Assembly: GCA_965656785.1 (NCBI GenBank)
Contig: CBFHLY010000035.1
Span: 1 to 23,968, forward strand
Direction: 5' to 3'
Source of the DNA: JALQTD01 sp965656785
Lineage (GTDB): Bacteria; Bacteroidota; Bacteroidia; Flavobacteriales_D; Sanyastnellaceae
Length of the DNA stretch: 23,968 nt
Positions 14,390-21,443 of the stretch are shown here, one piece after another. Below the pieces are notes generated by a model that had not been told where the DNA came from, searched no databases, and saw nothing but the letters and a program-made list of their open reading frames with translations. Position numbers and translations under genes: made by a program. Position 1 is the first letter of the stretch; the number at the start of each line of letters is the position of its first letter.

Positions 14390-16522
14390 TCAGTTCGCGA
14401 GCCAGGTGAGCTTGTTGCGCTCCACCCGCATGCGCATCGCCCCGAACAACACCGTGATGTCATCGCCTTTCACAGCGACCACTTCGCCCCGTTCGTTGCC
14501 GTTGCGGAGGCGGACTTTCGAGCCGACTTGAATGCGCTCCACGAAGTGCTTGGGACGCCGCTTGGGCTCCCGGGCTTTGGCTGCCGCGCGTTTCGCTCGC
14601 GCGAGGGCAGCGGCATCTTCTTGGCGGGCGCGTTCCATGGCGAGGTACTTCCGGAGGTCCTCCAGCAGCTCCTTGTTCTTCGAATTCACGTCCCAGCGAT
14701 CGATGAATTGCTGCATGCGCTTGCCACGCGTCAGGGCGATGTTTTGTTCTTCCGCAATGGCCTGTTGGGATTCCGCTTTTTCGGCCAAAACCGCTTGCTT
14801 CCGCTCCAATTGCGTCCGGAGTTGATCCACTTCCAAGTCCTTCCTGAGCTGGCGGTCGGTGAGTTTCGTCAGCTGGGCTTTTTCCCGTTCGAGGGAATTG
14901 ATGAGGTCATCGAGTTTGACCCGGCGTTTGTCCAATTTGCCCTTCGCCCGCTCGATCAAATCCGGTTGAATGCCATTGATTTCAGCCACTTCGAAGGTGA
15001 AGGAGCTTCCCGGGCGGCCAATGTCAAGCTTGTAAAGCGGTTCAAGCGATTCCCGATCGAATCGCATGGAGCCGTTCAGCGCCTCGGGCATTTGGGCGGC
15101 GCGCGTTTTGATGTTCGCGTAGTGCGTGGTGATGACACCGAAGCAACCGCGATCGTACAATTCCTCGAAGAACACTTCGGCCAACGCTCCGCCCAGCTCG
15201 GGGTCCGATCCGGTTCCGAATTCGTCGAGCAACAACAAGCTGCTCGCGCCACCGACTTCCAAGAATCCGCGCATGCGGTTCAAGCGGTAGCTGTACGTGC
15301 TGAGTTGGTTTTCAATGCTTTGGTTGTCGCCGATGTCCGTCAAAACCGCATCGAAGAAGCCCACTTCGCTGTTCGGGTGTACGGGGATCAAGAGGCCCGA
15401 CTGCAACATGACCAGGAGCAGCCCCACGGTTTTCAGCGTGATGGATTTTCCTCCGGCATTGGGGCCTGAAATGACGAGCATGCGGCTGCGCTCGGCGAGC
15501 TCGACGGTCTGGGGTTCGGTGTGCCGCCCCGTTGCCGCGTTTTGCATGCGCAGCAACGGATGGTACGCTTGAATGAGGTGGAATCCGCGTGCTTTCCGAA
15601 GGTGGGGGAGATGGGCTCCGCATTCTCCTGCGAGCCGCACTTTGGCCTGCGTCCAATCCAATTCCACCACCACGCTCTGGTACGCGCGAATCAAAGGCAG
15701 GTGGTGGCGAATGCGCTGGGTCAAGTCCCGCAGGATCCGCAAGATTTCCTTGCGCTCGTCGTCGCGCAGCATTTCGAACTCGGCATTCAAGGGCATGCAG
15801 GAGCCGGGCTCGATGAAGGTGATCGAGCCGTTGTTCGATTGGCCGAGGACGGTGCCCGTGAGCTTGCGTTTGTGCGTGCTGTTCACCGCCAGCACCCGCC
15901 GTTCATTGATGAACCCCTCCTTCGTGTCGGCCAGCCAACCCTTCTCGACGCCCACCTTGATGGCGCGCATGAACGCGCGGTTGATGGCCCGCCGCACCCG
16001 CGTCATTTCGCCTCGGATGGAAACGAGCAGGTTGGAAGCATCCGCCCGGACCTCGCCCTTGGCATCGAACACCGATTCGATGGCTTCGATGAGCTCCGTG
16101 GTGTTCGGTATGCCGTCGAGCAATTCTTCCAGCCGCGGGAAGGAACGTTCGGATTCTGCCAGCGCCTCCAGGATGCCGTTCACCGTTTTCGAAGCGTCGA
16201 GGATGCGCATGAAGCCGGATTCATCGAGCACGGAGTCGTGCACCTTCAACAGCCGGATTTCGCGGCCCAATTCATCGCATGCGACTTTCGGGAACGGCAT
16301 GCCTTCGCGCCGAATGGTGAGCAGCTCGGCCGTCGTTTCCAAGGCCGGGATGATGCGCTTCGGAGTGCGCCAAGGACGCAATTCCCTCGCCCGCTGCGTG
16401 GCCGTTTCGCCATGGCAAAAGCTCACGAGCAGCTCTTGAATGACGTCGAATTCCAAGTCTTCCGCGACTTGGCGGTCGAAACCACCGAGCCATTCTCCGT
16501 GAAAGCGGTGTGGGGTCTTCAT
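14390..16522 (-). CDS. mutS2: MutS2-family ATPase lacking the Smr domain
   Basis: 710 residues from ATG 16522; the frame is open further upstream but across miaA. The N-terminal LEFDVIQELL segment and MutS core domain III (ETTAELLTIRREGMPFP) are followed by the ABC-type ATPase: Walker A GPNAGGKS near residue 350, the STYSYRLNRM signature near 410, Walker B LLLLDEFGTGSDPE near 430 and a TTHYANIK switch near 463. A long charged coiled coil covers about 520-640, and a short KOW-like beta segment (VGSKVRLRNGNERGEVVAVKGDD) ends the protein. Typical MutS2 proteins of about 780 residues continue into an Smr nuclease domain, which is absent here. MutS2 acts in recombination control and ribosome rescue, depending on species. 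The ATG overlaps the miaA stop (ATGA, 16522-16519). Confidence 0.92.
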   Translation of the reverse strand: MKTPHRFHGEWLGGFDRQVAEDLEFDVIQELLVSFCHGETATQRARELRPWRTPKRIIPALETTAELLTIRREGMPFPKVACDELGREIRLLKVHDSVLDESGFMRILDASKTVNGILEALAESERSFPRLEELLDGIPNTTELIEAIESVFDAKGEVRADASNLLVSIRGEMTRVRRAINRAFMRAIKVGVEKGWLADTKEGFINERRVLAVNSTHKRKLTGTVLGQSNNGSITFIEPGSCMPLNAEFEMLRDDERKEILRILRDLTQRIRHHLPLIRAYQSVVVELDWTQAKVRLAGECGAHLPHLRKARGFHLIQAYHPLLRMQNAATGRHTEPQTVELAERSRMLVISGPNAGGKSITLKTVGLLLVMLQSGLLIPVHPNSEVGFFDAVLTDIGDNQSIENQLSTYSYRLNRMRGFLEVGGASSLLLLDEFGTGSDPELGGALAEVFFEELYDRGCFGVITTHYANIKTRAAQMPEALNGSMRFDRESLEPLYKLDIGRPGSSFTFEVAEINGIQPDLIERAKGKLDKRRVKLDDLINSLEREKAQLTKLTDRQLRKDLEVDQLRTQLERKQAVLAEKAESQQAIAEEQNIALTRGKRMQQFIDRWDVNSKNKELLEDLRKYLAMERARQEDAAALARAKRAAAKAREPKRRPKHFVERIQVGSKVRLRNGNERGEVVAVKGDDITVLFGAMRMRVERNKLTWLAN

Positions 16523-17430
16523 GAGGCGGGGGATTGGGCCCAAAGGCGAGCGCGTTCGACGGCGGCACTCAAGTCTTCGGCTCCGAACCATTCCACTTGC
16601 GGCATGCGGCGGAACCACGTCATTTGGCGCTTGGCGAATTGCCGGGTGCGCGTGGCGATCCAAGTGAGCGCTTCGTCGCGGGTGAGCTCGCCTTCGAAGT
16701 GGGCGAACCATTCGCGGTAACCGACTGTCTGCAGGCTGTTCAGCGCTTTGCGAGGCCAAACCCGGCGCGCCTCTTCCTCAAACCCCTCCGCGACCATCGC
16801 CGCTACCCGCGCACCGATCCGGGCGTAGAGTTCCTCCCGCGGCCGCTCGATGCCGATGACCAGCGCGTCGAAGGGGCGCTCCGAAGCACCGCCGCGATGG
16901 AAATCGGAAAACGGCCGGCCCGTGGCGCGGCAAACTTCCAAGGCGCGGACTACGCGCTGCGGGTTGGAGGCGTCGATTCGGCGGGCGGTGACGGGGTCTT
17001 TTTGGCCCAATTCCTCCACGAGCTTCGGCAGGCCATGTTCCTGAATCTCAGCATTCAGGGCCTCCCGAATGGCCAAATCCCGTGGCACCTCATCGAGCCC
17101 ATCCAACAGCGCCTGCAAGTACAAACCGCTGCCCCCGACGACCACAGAAACCGGGCGAGCCATCACCCACGGCACAGCGTCCCGCTGAAAATCCCCAGCG
17201 CTGTACAGTTCCTCCAATTCCAAATGCCCCACGAAATGATGCGGCACTTCCGCGCGTTCTTCCGCGGTCGGCTGGGCGGTACCGATGGGAATGTCCCGGT
17301 AGAATTGACGCGAATCCGCATTGAGCACCTCCGCTCCGAGGGCCCTAGCGATTTCAATTCCCCAAGCCGTTTTTCCAACAGCCGTTGGCCCCACCACCAC
17401 CACCGCTTTCGCTCGCCGCATGGGCTCCAT
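16519..17430 (-). CDS. miaA: tRNA dimethylallyltransferase
   Basis: 303 residues, the usual size. MiaA transfers the dimethylallyl group from DMAPP to N6 of A37 in tRNAs that read codons starting with U. Visible motifs are the P-loop GPTAVGKT at residues 14-21, NADSRQFYRDIPIGTAQP at about 38-55, VVVGGSGLYLQALLDGL at about 96-112, and the C-terminal LQTVGYREW and TRQFAKRQMTWFRR segments that bind tRNA. The ATG at 17430 shares its A with the TGA of the preceding gene (TGATG), and its own stop overlaps mutS2. A second ATG three codons downstream (MRRAKAV) is possible. Co-translation with the neighbours is likely from this spacing. Confidence 0.97.
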   Translation of the reverse strand: MEPMRRAKAVVVVGPTAVGKTAWGIEIARALGAEVLNADSRQFYRDIPIGTAQPTAEERAEVPHHFVGHLELEELYSAGDFQRDAVPWVMARPVSVVVGGSGLYLQALLDGLDEVPRDLAIREALNAEIQEHGLPKLVEELGQKDPVTARRIDASNPQRVVRALEVCRATGRPFSDFHRGGASERPFDALVIGIERPREELYARIGARVAAMVAEGFEEEARRVWPRKALNSLQTVGYREWFAHFEGELTRDEALTWIATRTRQFAKRQMTWFRRMPQVEWFGAEDLSAAVERARLWAQSPAS

Positions 17431-18062
17431 CAAATCAAGTCGTGGTCCAGGTCGTCCAAGCTCGTGTAGCCGGCCTCGTCTTTCTCGTCGTCTTCGTTCA
17501 AGTAGGCATCCAGTTCGGCATCCCCCGTTGAATCGGGTCCTTTGGGCTCCAGGTCCCCTAAGTCCCCCAAGTCCCCCAAGTCGATTTCGCGGCTTTCCGG
17601 CGCAGGCGCCACCCCAAACTCGCCCACTAACCGCGGATACGAAGCACCCTCCTCCGGCTCAAGCACCTCCACCAACTCCACATAGAAGCACCACATCCGA
17701 AGGAAATCGTACACGTAAACAGCCCGGTCGTTGACCTCAGCGAACAACTGCCCCACCTGCTTCGACTCCATGCTCGGCGTGTCCGCATTCCCCGAACTCG
17801 TCGACAAATCCATGTCCTCAAAATCCAACGACTCCTCCGCGTCTTCGAATCCATCGGGCATGGCCATCAACGGGATTTCTTCCCCGCGATCCCACCGCTC
17901 GTTGCTCCGATAGAAGGACGACATTTCATCGCCTTCCCACCCGAACGCATCCAAGGTCGCAGCATGCAAATGCACCAACGGCGCCTCGGCTTCAATTTCA
18001 ATGTCGCGGAAGACGTCCTCCACCACGTCGAGGACCACCCGGATTTTTAGGATCTTCTTCAT
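17430..18062 (-). CDS. Plasmid pRiA4b ORF-3-like protein (IS1096-passenger-like family)
   Basis: 210 residues, no signal peptide or membrane segment. The first 130 residues fit the pRiA4b ORF-3 fold: KILKIRVVLDVVEDVFRDIEIEAEAPLVHLHAATLDAFGW near the start, then MSSFYRSNERWDRGEEIPLM and, near residue 115, AVYVYDFLRMWCFYVELVEV. The C-terminal third is very acidic and includes a threefold GDL repeat encoded by a 9-bp tandem repeat, ending DLDDLDHDLI. The family is named from an insertion-sequence passenger gene, but no transposase or inverted repeats are visible here, so it should be treated as a chromosomal gene of unknown function. Its ATG overlaps the ytxJ stop by four bases and its stop overlaps the miaA start by one base. 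The family assignment is from pattern recognition and moderately certain. Confidence 0.78.
   Translation of the reverse strand: MKKILKIRVVLDVVEDVFRDIEIEAEAPLVHLHAATLDAFGWEGDEMSSFYRSNERWDRGEEIPLMAMPDGFEDAEESLDFEDMDLSTSSGNADTPSMESKQVGQLFAEVNDRAVYVYDFLRMWCFYVELVEVLEPEEGASYPRLVGEFGVAPAPESREIDLGDLGDLGDLEPKGPDSTGDAELDAYLNEDDEKDEAGYTSLDDLDHDLI
17551..17583. repeat. 9-bp tandem repeat inside the pRiA4b ORF-3-like gene
   Basis: Units aggtcccct, aagtccccc, aagtccccc and a partial aagtcg follow each other in frame. They encode a Gly-Asp-Leu repeat in the acidic C-terminal region, so copy number can change without breaking the frame. Confidence 0.85.
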
Positions 18063-18394
18063 TCAAGCACAAAGGTAGCATCCAACACCGCGGGGTCGAT
18101 GCTCGAATGGGACATGACTTGCGTGGCCATGCCGTGTTTCACCAGCAGCATTTGGGGCGACTCGTGATCGACCCCCAGGTGCTGCGCGATGGCGTTGCTC
18201 ACGTCGCGGTGGGCGATGAGGTTGAGCAGGAACGGCGCGATGCTCGGGTGATCCCAGCGCTGTTCCGTCAGGCGTTTCGCCATGCTGCTCACCGGGCATC
18301 GGGTGCTGTGTTTGAAGAGCATCACAGGTTGCTCGTGGGAGCGTTCGATTGCACGTTCTAAATCTTTCAGCGTCGCCATTTCATTCCATTCCAT
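18059..18394 (-). CDS. ytxJ: YtxJ-like bacillithiol-system monothiol redox protein
   Basis: 111 residues. The thioredoxin-like fold carries a single active Cys in FKHSTRCPVSSMAK, the hallmark of YtxJ, a proposed bacilliredoxin-like protein that acts with bacillithiol. Further family features are NLIAHRDVSNAIAQHLGVDHESPQMLLVK and the closing SIDPAVL. I chose the ATG at 18394 rather than 18379 because it includes the Trp of MEWNEM, which aligns with the conserved NW near the start of relatives. A perfect -7 element (TATTTTTG, 18423-18416) precedes it by 21 bases. It is the first gene of an operon with the pRiA4b ORF-3-like gene, miaA and mutS2; its stop overlaps the next ATG by four bases. The bacillithiol link is family knowledge; no bacillithiol biosynthesis gene is in view. 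Confidence 0.88.
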   Translation of the reverse strand: MEWNEMATLKDLERAIERSHEQPVMLFKHSTRCPVSSMAKRLTEQRWDHPSIAPFLLNLIAHRDVSNAIAQHLGVDHESPQMLLVKHGMATQVMSHSSIDPAVLDATFVLE

Positions 18395-18402
18395 CGTTCG
18401 GG

Positions 18403-18410
18403 TACTTTTG
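18403..18410 (+). promoter_or_regulatory. -7 promoter element of the membrane-protein gene
   Basis: TACTTTTG is a perfect match to the Bacteroidota -7 consensus TAnnTTTG and lies 25 bases before the ATG at 18436. No clear -33 TTG was found. It is inside the expected leader of ytxJ on the other strand. Confidence 0.6.
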
Positions 18411-18415
18411 TAGGC

Positions 18416-18423
18416 CAAAAATA
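18416..18423 (-). promoter_or_regulatory. -7 promoter element of the ytxJ-miaA-mutS2 operon
   Basis: TATTTTTG on the minus strand perfectly matches TAnnTTTG and lies 21 bases before the chosen ytxJ ATG. It is only five bases from the plus-strand -7 element 18403-18410. Confidence 0.6.
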
Positions 18424-18435
18424 CCACCTTCCCTC

Positions 18436-18972
18436 ATGGACACCCGCATCATAAAAATCGCCTTGACGGCCGCCTCCCTCGGATACGCCATCTTCTTGTT
18501 CACGAAAGGGCACATCGGAAGCGGCATCGGCATGGTGTTGGTCGCGGCCTTGGGCGTGTTGGCTTCCCTGCAAAGCATTCGGCTCATTTTGGCGTTCGCC
18601 AACCTGCGGCAACAAAAAATGGACGAGGCGCGCACGTGGCTCGGACGCATCAACCCGAATCATTTGTGGAAGCGCCGCCGCGCGTATTACCATTTCTTGA
18701 CGGGGAGCTTGACGATGGAACACAACATGAACGAGGCGGCGAAGCATTTGCGGACGGCGTTGGATTTGGGTTTGAAGCAATCCTACGACCAAGCTGCGGC
18801 GAAACTCAACTTGGCGGTGGTGGCCAGCGCCCAACGCCGCCCGCAACAAGCGAAGGCCTTGCTCAACGAATGCAAGCGACTCGATGAAAAGGGCATGCTC
18901 AAGAAGGACATCAAGCAGGTGGAGGCGGCGTTGCGCAATCCTCAGCAGTTTCAACAGCGGGCCCGCCGATGA
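18436..18972 (+). CDS. Membrane protein with TPR-like C-terminal helices, function unknown
   Basis: 178 residues. ATG 18436 is chosen because it directly follows the promoter element and starts just before the hydrophobic region; the frame is open upstream to 18349 without a better start. Two hydrophobic segments occupy about residues 5-24 (IIKIALTAASLGYAIFLFTK) and 28-57 (a Gly/Val/Leu-rich stretch ending SIRLILAFANL), so the N-terminus is likely a membrane hairpin. Residues 58-178 are amphipathic helices with a tetratricopeptide-like pattern: MDEARTWLGRI, YYHFLTGSLTMEHN, NEAAKHLRTALDLGL, AAAKLNLAVVASAQRRPQQAKALLNEC. The protein probably scaffolds other proteins at the inner membrane. I recognise no named family. 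It is divergent from ytxJ. Confidence 0.8.
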   Translation: MDTRIIKIALTAASLGYAIFLFTKGHIGSGIGMVLVAALGVLASLQSIRLILAFANLRQQKMDEARTWLGRINPNHLWKRRRAYYHFLTGSLTMEHNMNEAAKHLRTALDLGLKQSYDQAAAKLNLAVVASAQRRPQQAKALLNECKRLDEKGMLKKDIKQVEAALRNPQQFQQRARR

Positions 18973-18974
18973 GG

Positions 18975-19005
18975 TTTGGAATTGTGAAGCGGAAGTCCTA
19001 CTTTG
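18975..19005 (+). promoter_or_regulatory. Candidate promoter of the small gene at 19039
   Basis: A -33-like TTTG (18975-18978) and TACTTTG (18999-19005) are separated by 20 bases, close to Bacteroidota promoter spacing. The element lies 33 bases before the ATG and directly after the stop of the preceding gene. Confidence 0.45.
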
Positions 19006-19038
19006 ACGGGAGTTCTGATTCACTTTTTTCATTCCAAC

Positions 19039-19353
19039 ATGCCCTCAACCCCCGCGCCTGTCCGCCGTGCCGTGCACGTCCTGCTCAACGATGTGGTGCT
19101 CGCAGGGTTTCAACTTTCCTTGGATTTGCCGGAGTTTGAATCCGAAGCGAACAGCATCATTCGGGAGGCCACGGCGTCCATTGAGGCCCTCTGTGCGGAA
19201 CTCGATGTGGTGGATGCTCACCAAATCCCGGGCATTCCCCTCACACCCGAATGGAAGTCCGAATTGCGGCGCATCAGCGAAGTCGCTCAAGCACGGAGTT
19301 TGGAACTCCTCGGACAACTTCAAGCCATCCGCGCGCTGAACGTTACCGGTTGA
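19039..19353 (+). CDS. Small helical protein, not recognised
   Basis: 104 residues from ATG 19039 (MPSTPAPVRRAVHVLLND); an upstream in-frame ATG at 19003 lies inside the promoter-like element and is rejected. There is no signal peptide or membrane segment. The protein is predicted by eye to be mostly helical and acidic, with one Cys in IEALCAELDVVDAH and a long last helix (EWKSELRRISEVAQARSLELLGQLQAIRAL). I cannot assign a family. Codon use resembles the neighbours, and the promoter-like element supports it being real. Its last 11 bases overlap the end of the convergent dehydrogenase gene, so the two transcripts must overlap at their 3' ends. Confidence 0.65.
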   Translation: MPSTPAPVRRAVHVLLNDVVLAGFQLSLDLPEFESEANSIIREATASIEALCAELDVVDAHQIPGIPLTPEWKSELRRISEVAQARSLELLGQLQAIRALNVTG

Positions 19354-21367
19354 TCAACGCCTCCATCGCAGCTTCCAGTTGGTCGTTGGCGAGGAAGGCG
19401 CGTTCCAAATCGGCGGCGAAGGGAACGGGCGTATCCAAGCTCGCGACCCGCACCACCGGGGCATCCAGGTGTTCCCAGCACCGTTCATGCAGCACCGAAG
19501 CGATTTCGCCCCCGATGCCTCCCGTCAGCGTGTCCTCGTGCAGCACCAAGGCGCGGTTCGTCCGGCAAACACTTGCCACCACCGCGTCCTCATCCCACGG
19601 AGCCAGCGTGCGCAGGTCGATGATTTCCAAGTCCCATTCGGGGCGTTTTTCGGCCAAGGCCAGTGCCCAATGCACGCCCAGTCCGTACGTAACCACCGTC
19701 GCAGCGTGGCCTGCCCTCACGGTGCGCGCCTTGCCAAATGGAATGACGTAATCGCCCTCGGGCACGCCTCCGGCGAGGGAGCGGTACAGGAATTTGTGCT
19801 CGAAGAACAGCACGGGATTGGGGTCGTGGAACGCCATGGTCAAGAGCCCTTTCGCATCCTTCGGAGTGGCGGGGTAGGCGATTTTAAGACCAGGTACGTG
19901 GAAGAACCACGCTTCGGTGCTCTGGCTGTGGAAGGGCCCCGCGCCCACGCCCGCTCCCGTGGGCATGCGCACCACAACGTCGGCGCTTGCTCCCCAACGC
20001 CAGTGCAGTTTTGCCAGGTTGTTCACGATTTGGTTGAACCCACACGTAACGAAATCACTGAACTGCATTTCCACCATGGACTTCCGCCCGCTGATGGACA
20101 GGCCCAACGCCGACCCCACGATGGCGCTCTCGCAGAGCGGCGTGTTCCGCACGCGGTCCTTGCCAAAGCGCTCAACGAACCCGTCCGTGACCTTGAACAC
20201 GCCACCGTACTCCGCAATGTCCTGTCCCATGAGGACGAGGTCGGCATGCCGTTCCATCGCACCGCCCAAGCCTTCCGAAATGGCGTCAATCAGCCGCAAC
20301 TCCCGGTCGCCGTCTGCCATATCGTCCCCATCGAGCAAGTCCGTGCTCGGGGCGTCCGCGAACCGATCGGCCAACTCCACTGCGGTGTTGGCGACGATGG
20401 TCGGCTGCGCCGCTGCAAATTTCAAGCCGTCGGCAATGGCCGCCTTGTGCTCCGCGCGACACGCTTCGATGAAGGCATCGGTGAGCACGTCGGTTTCGCG
20501 TCCCCACGATTCGAAGCGCTCGACGGGGTCGATTTGGCCCCAGTGTTCAATGAGCCCCTCGGGGTAGTATTTCGTGCCGCTCGCCTCTTCGTGGCCGCGC
20601 ATGCGGAACGTTTTGAATTCCAGCAGGATGGGGCGTGGTCGTTCCCGCATCCGGGCCGCCGCGTCGCGCACCGCGTGGTACACCGCAAGGACGTCGTTGC
20701 CGTCCACCTGCATGGCGTCCTCTTCCGGAATGCCGTACCCGATGGCCTTGTCGGTGAAATGCTCGAATCGGAATTGTTCATTCGAAGGCGTGGAAAGCCC
20801 CCACGCGTTGTTCTCAATGCCGATGATCACGGGCAATTGCCAAACCGCAGCCACGTTCAGCGCCTCGTGAAAATCCCCTTCACTCGCTCCGCCATCTCCC
20901 GTGAATACGAGGGTCGCTTTGCCGCCTCCGTTCAGTTTGTTCGCCAGCGCAATGCCATCGGCGATGCCCAATTGTGGCCCCAGGTGCGAAATCATGCCAA
21001 CGATGCGGTGCGGCAACGAACCGAAGTGAAAAGAGCGGTCTCGCCCTTTGGTAAAACCGGCCTCCTTGCCCTGAAATTGAGCGAACAGCGCGCCGAGTTC
21101 GATGCCGCGCGTGGTGAACACGCCGAGGTTTCGGTGCATGGGCAAGATGAACTCGTCCGAAGCCATGGCCGCTGCGGCGCCGACGGAGATGGCTTCCTGT
21201 CCCATCCCGCTGAACCACTTGGAAATCTTGCCTTGTCGAAGCTGGCTCATCATCTTTTCCTCGATCATCCGCGGCAAGAGCAGCTGCTGGTAAAGCGATC
21301 GGATGGCATCGTCGTCGAGCGGGCCGCGGTCAAAGCGCAGCGGGTTGTGGGGAAAGGCGTCGTGCAT
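19343..21367 (-). CDS. Fused E1 alpha/beta subunits of a thiamine-diphosphate 2-oxoacid dehydrogenase (branched-chain or pyruvate type)
   Basis: 674 residues from ATG 21367 (MHDAFPHNPLRFDRG); the frame continues upstream to 21445, but a perfect -7 element lies in that extension. Residues about 25-330 are E1 alpha: MIEEKMMSQLRQGKISKWFSG, HRNLGVFTTRG and the ThDP motif from GDGGASEGD to IENNAWG at about 155-187. After a short linker the E1 beta part starts near residue 352 (RLIDAISEGLGGAMERHADLVLMGQDI) and includes TPLCESAIVGSALGLS, MPTGAGVGAGPFHSQS and LRTLAPWDEDAVV. The fused form is common in Bacteroidota, usually annotated as 2-oxoisovalerate dehydrogenase; it decarboxylates the 2-oxoacid and hands the acyl group to the E2 lipoyl subunit. 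No E2 or E3 gene is adjacent, so the substrate is an inference. Confidence 0.92.
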   Translation of the reverse strand: MHDAFPHNPLRFDRGPLDDDAIRSLYQQLLLPRMIEEKMMSQLRQGKISKWFSGMGQEAISVGAAAAMASDEFILPMHRNLGVFTTRGIELGALFAQFQGKEAGFTKGRDRSFHFGSLPHRIVGMISHLGPQLGIADGIALANKLNGGGKATLVFTGDGGASEGDFHEALNVAAVWQLPVIIGIENNAWGLSTPSNEQFRFEHFTDKAIGYGIPEEDAMQVDGNDVLAVYHAVRDAAARMRERPRPILLEFKTFRMRGHEEASGTKYYPEGLIEHWGQIDPVERFESWGRETDVLTDAFIEACRAEHKAAIADGLKFAAAQPTIVANTAVELADRFADAPSTDLLDGDDMADGDRELRLIDAISEGLGGAMERHADLVLMGQDIAEYGGVFKVTDGFVERFGKDRVRNTPLCESAIVGSALGLSISGRKSMVEMQFSDFVTCGFNQIVNNLAKLHWRWGASADVVVRMPTGAGVGAGPFHSQSTEAWFFHVPGLKIAYPATPKDAKGLLTMAFHDPNPVLFFEHKFLYRSLAGGVPEGDYVIPFGKARTVRAGHAATVVTYGLGVHWALALAEKRPEWDLEIIDLRTLAPWDEDAVVASVCRTNRALVLHEDTLTGGIGGEIASVLHERCWEHLDAPVVRVASLDTPVPFAADLERAFLANDQLEAAMEALINR

Positions 21368-21373
21368 GGAGGC

Positions 21374-21381
21374 CAAAAATA
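21374..21381 (-). promoter_or_regulatory. -7 promoter element of the fused E1 dehydrogenase gene
   Basis: TATTTTTG on the minus strand is a perfect TAnnTTTG and ends six bases before the ATG at 21367. The spacing implies a leaderless or nearly leaderless mRNA. Confidence 0.55.
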
Positions 21382-21428
21382 ACCCCGCTTCGCCCCACTT
21401 GGTGCCCTCACAGGCGAGAGCGCCGCTG

Positions 21429-21436
21429 TATCTTCG
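21429..21436 (+). promoter_or_regulatory. -7 promoter element of the FAD-dependent dehydrogenase gene
   Basis: TATCTTCG, one mismatch from TAnnTTTG, ends seven bases before the ATG at 21444. It is the same octamer at the same spacing as before prfC. Confidence 0.5.
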
Positions 21437-21443
21437 CGGCCTC

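Noticed and set aside
17551..17583. Possible CRISPR-like or regulatory repeat.
   Set aside because: The repeat is only 9 bp, tandem without spacers, and in frame within a coding region.
17430..18062. An insertion sequence, suggested by the IS1096-passenger-like family name.
   Set aside because: No transposase, terminal inverted repeats or target duplication; the gene is fused into an operon by overlapping codons.
19379..21382. A 667-codon open frame on the plus strand opposite the fused dehydrogenase gene.
   Set aside because: It has no recognisable motif and is a by-product of GC-rich codon use in the real gene, which has complete E1 motifs. The same holds for the plus-strand frames at 2336-3796, 4130-5329 and 15521-16720.
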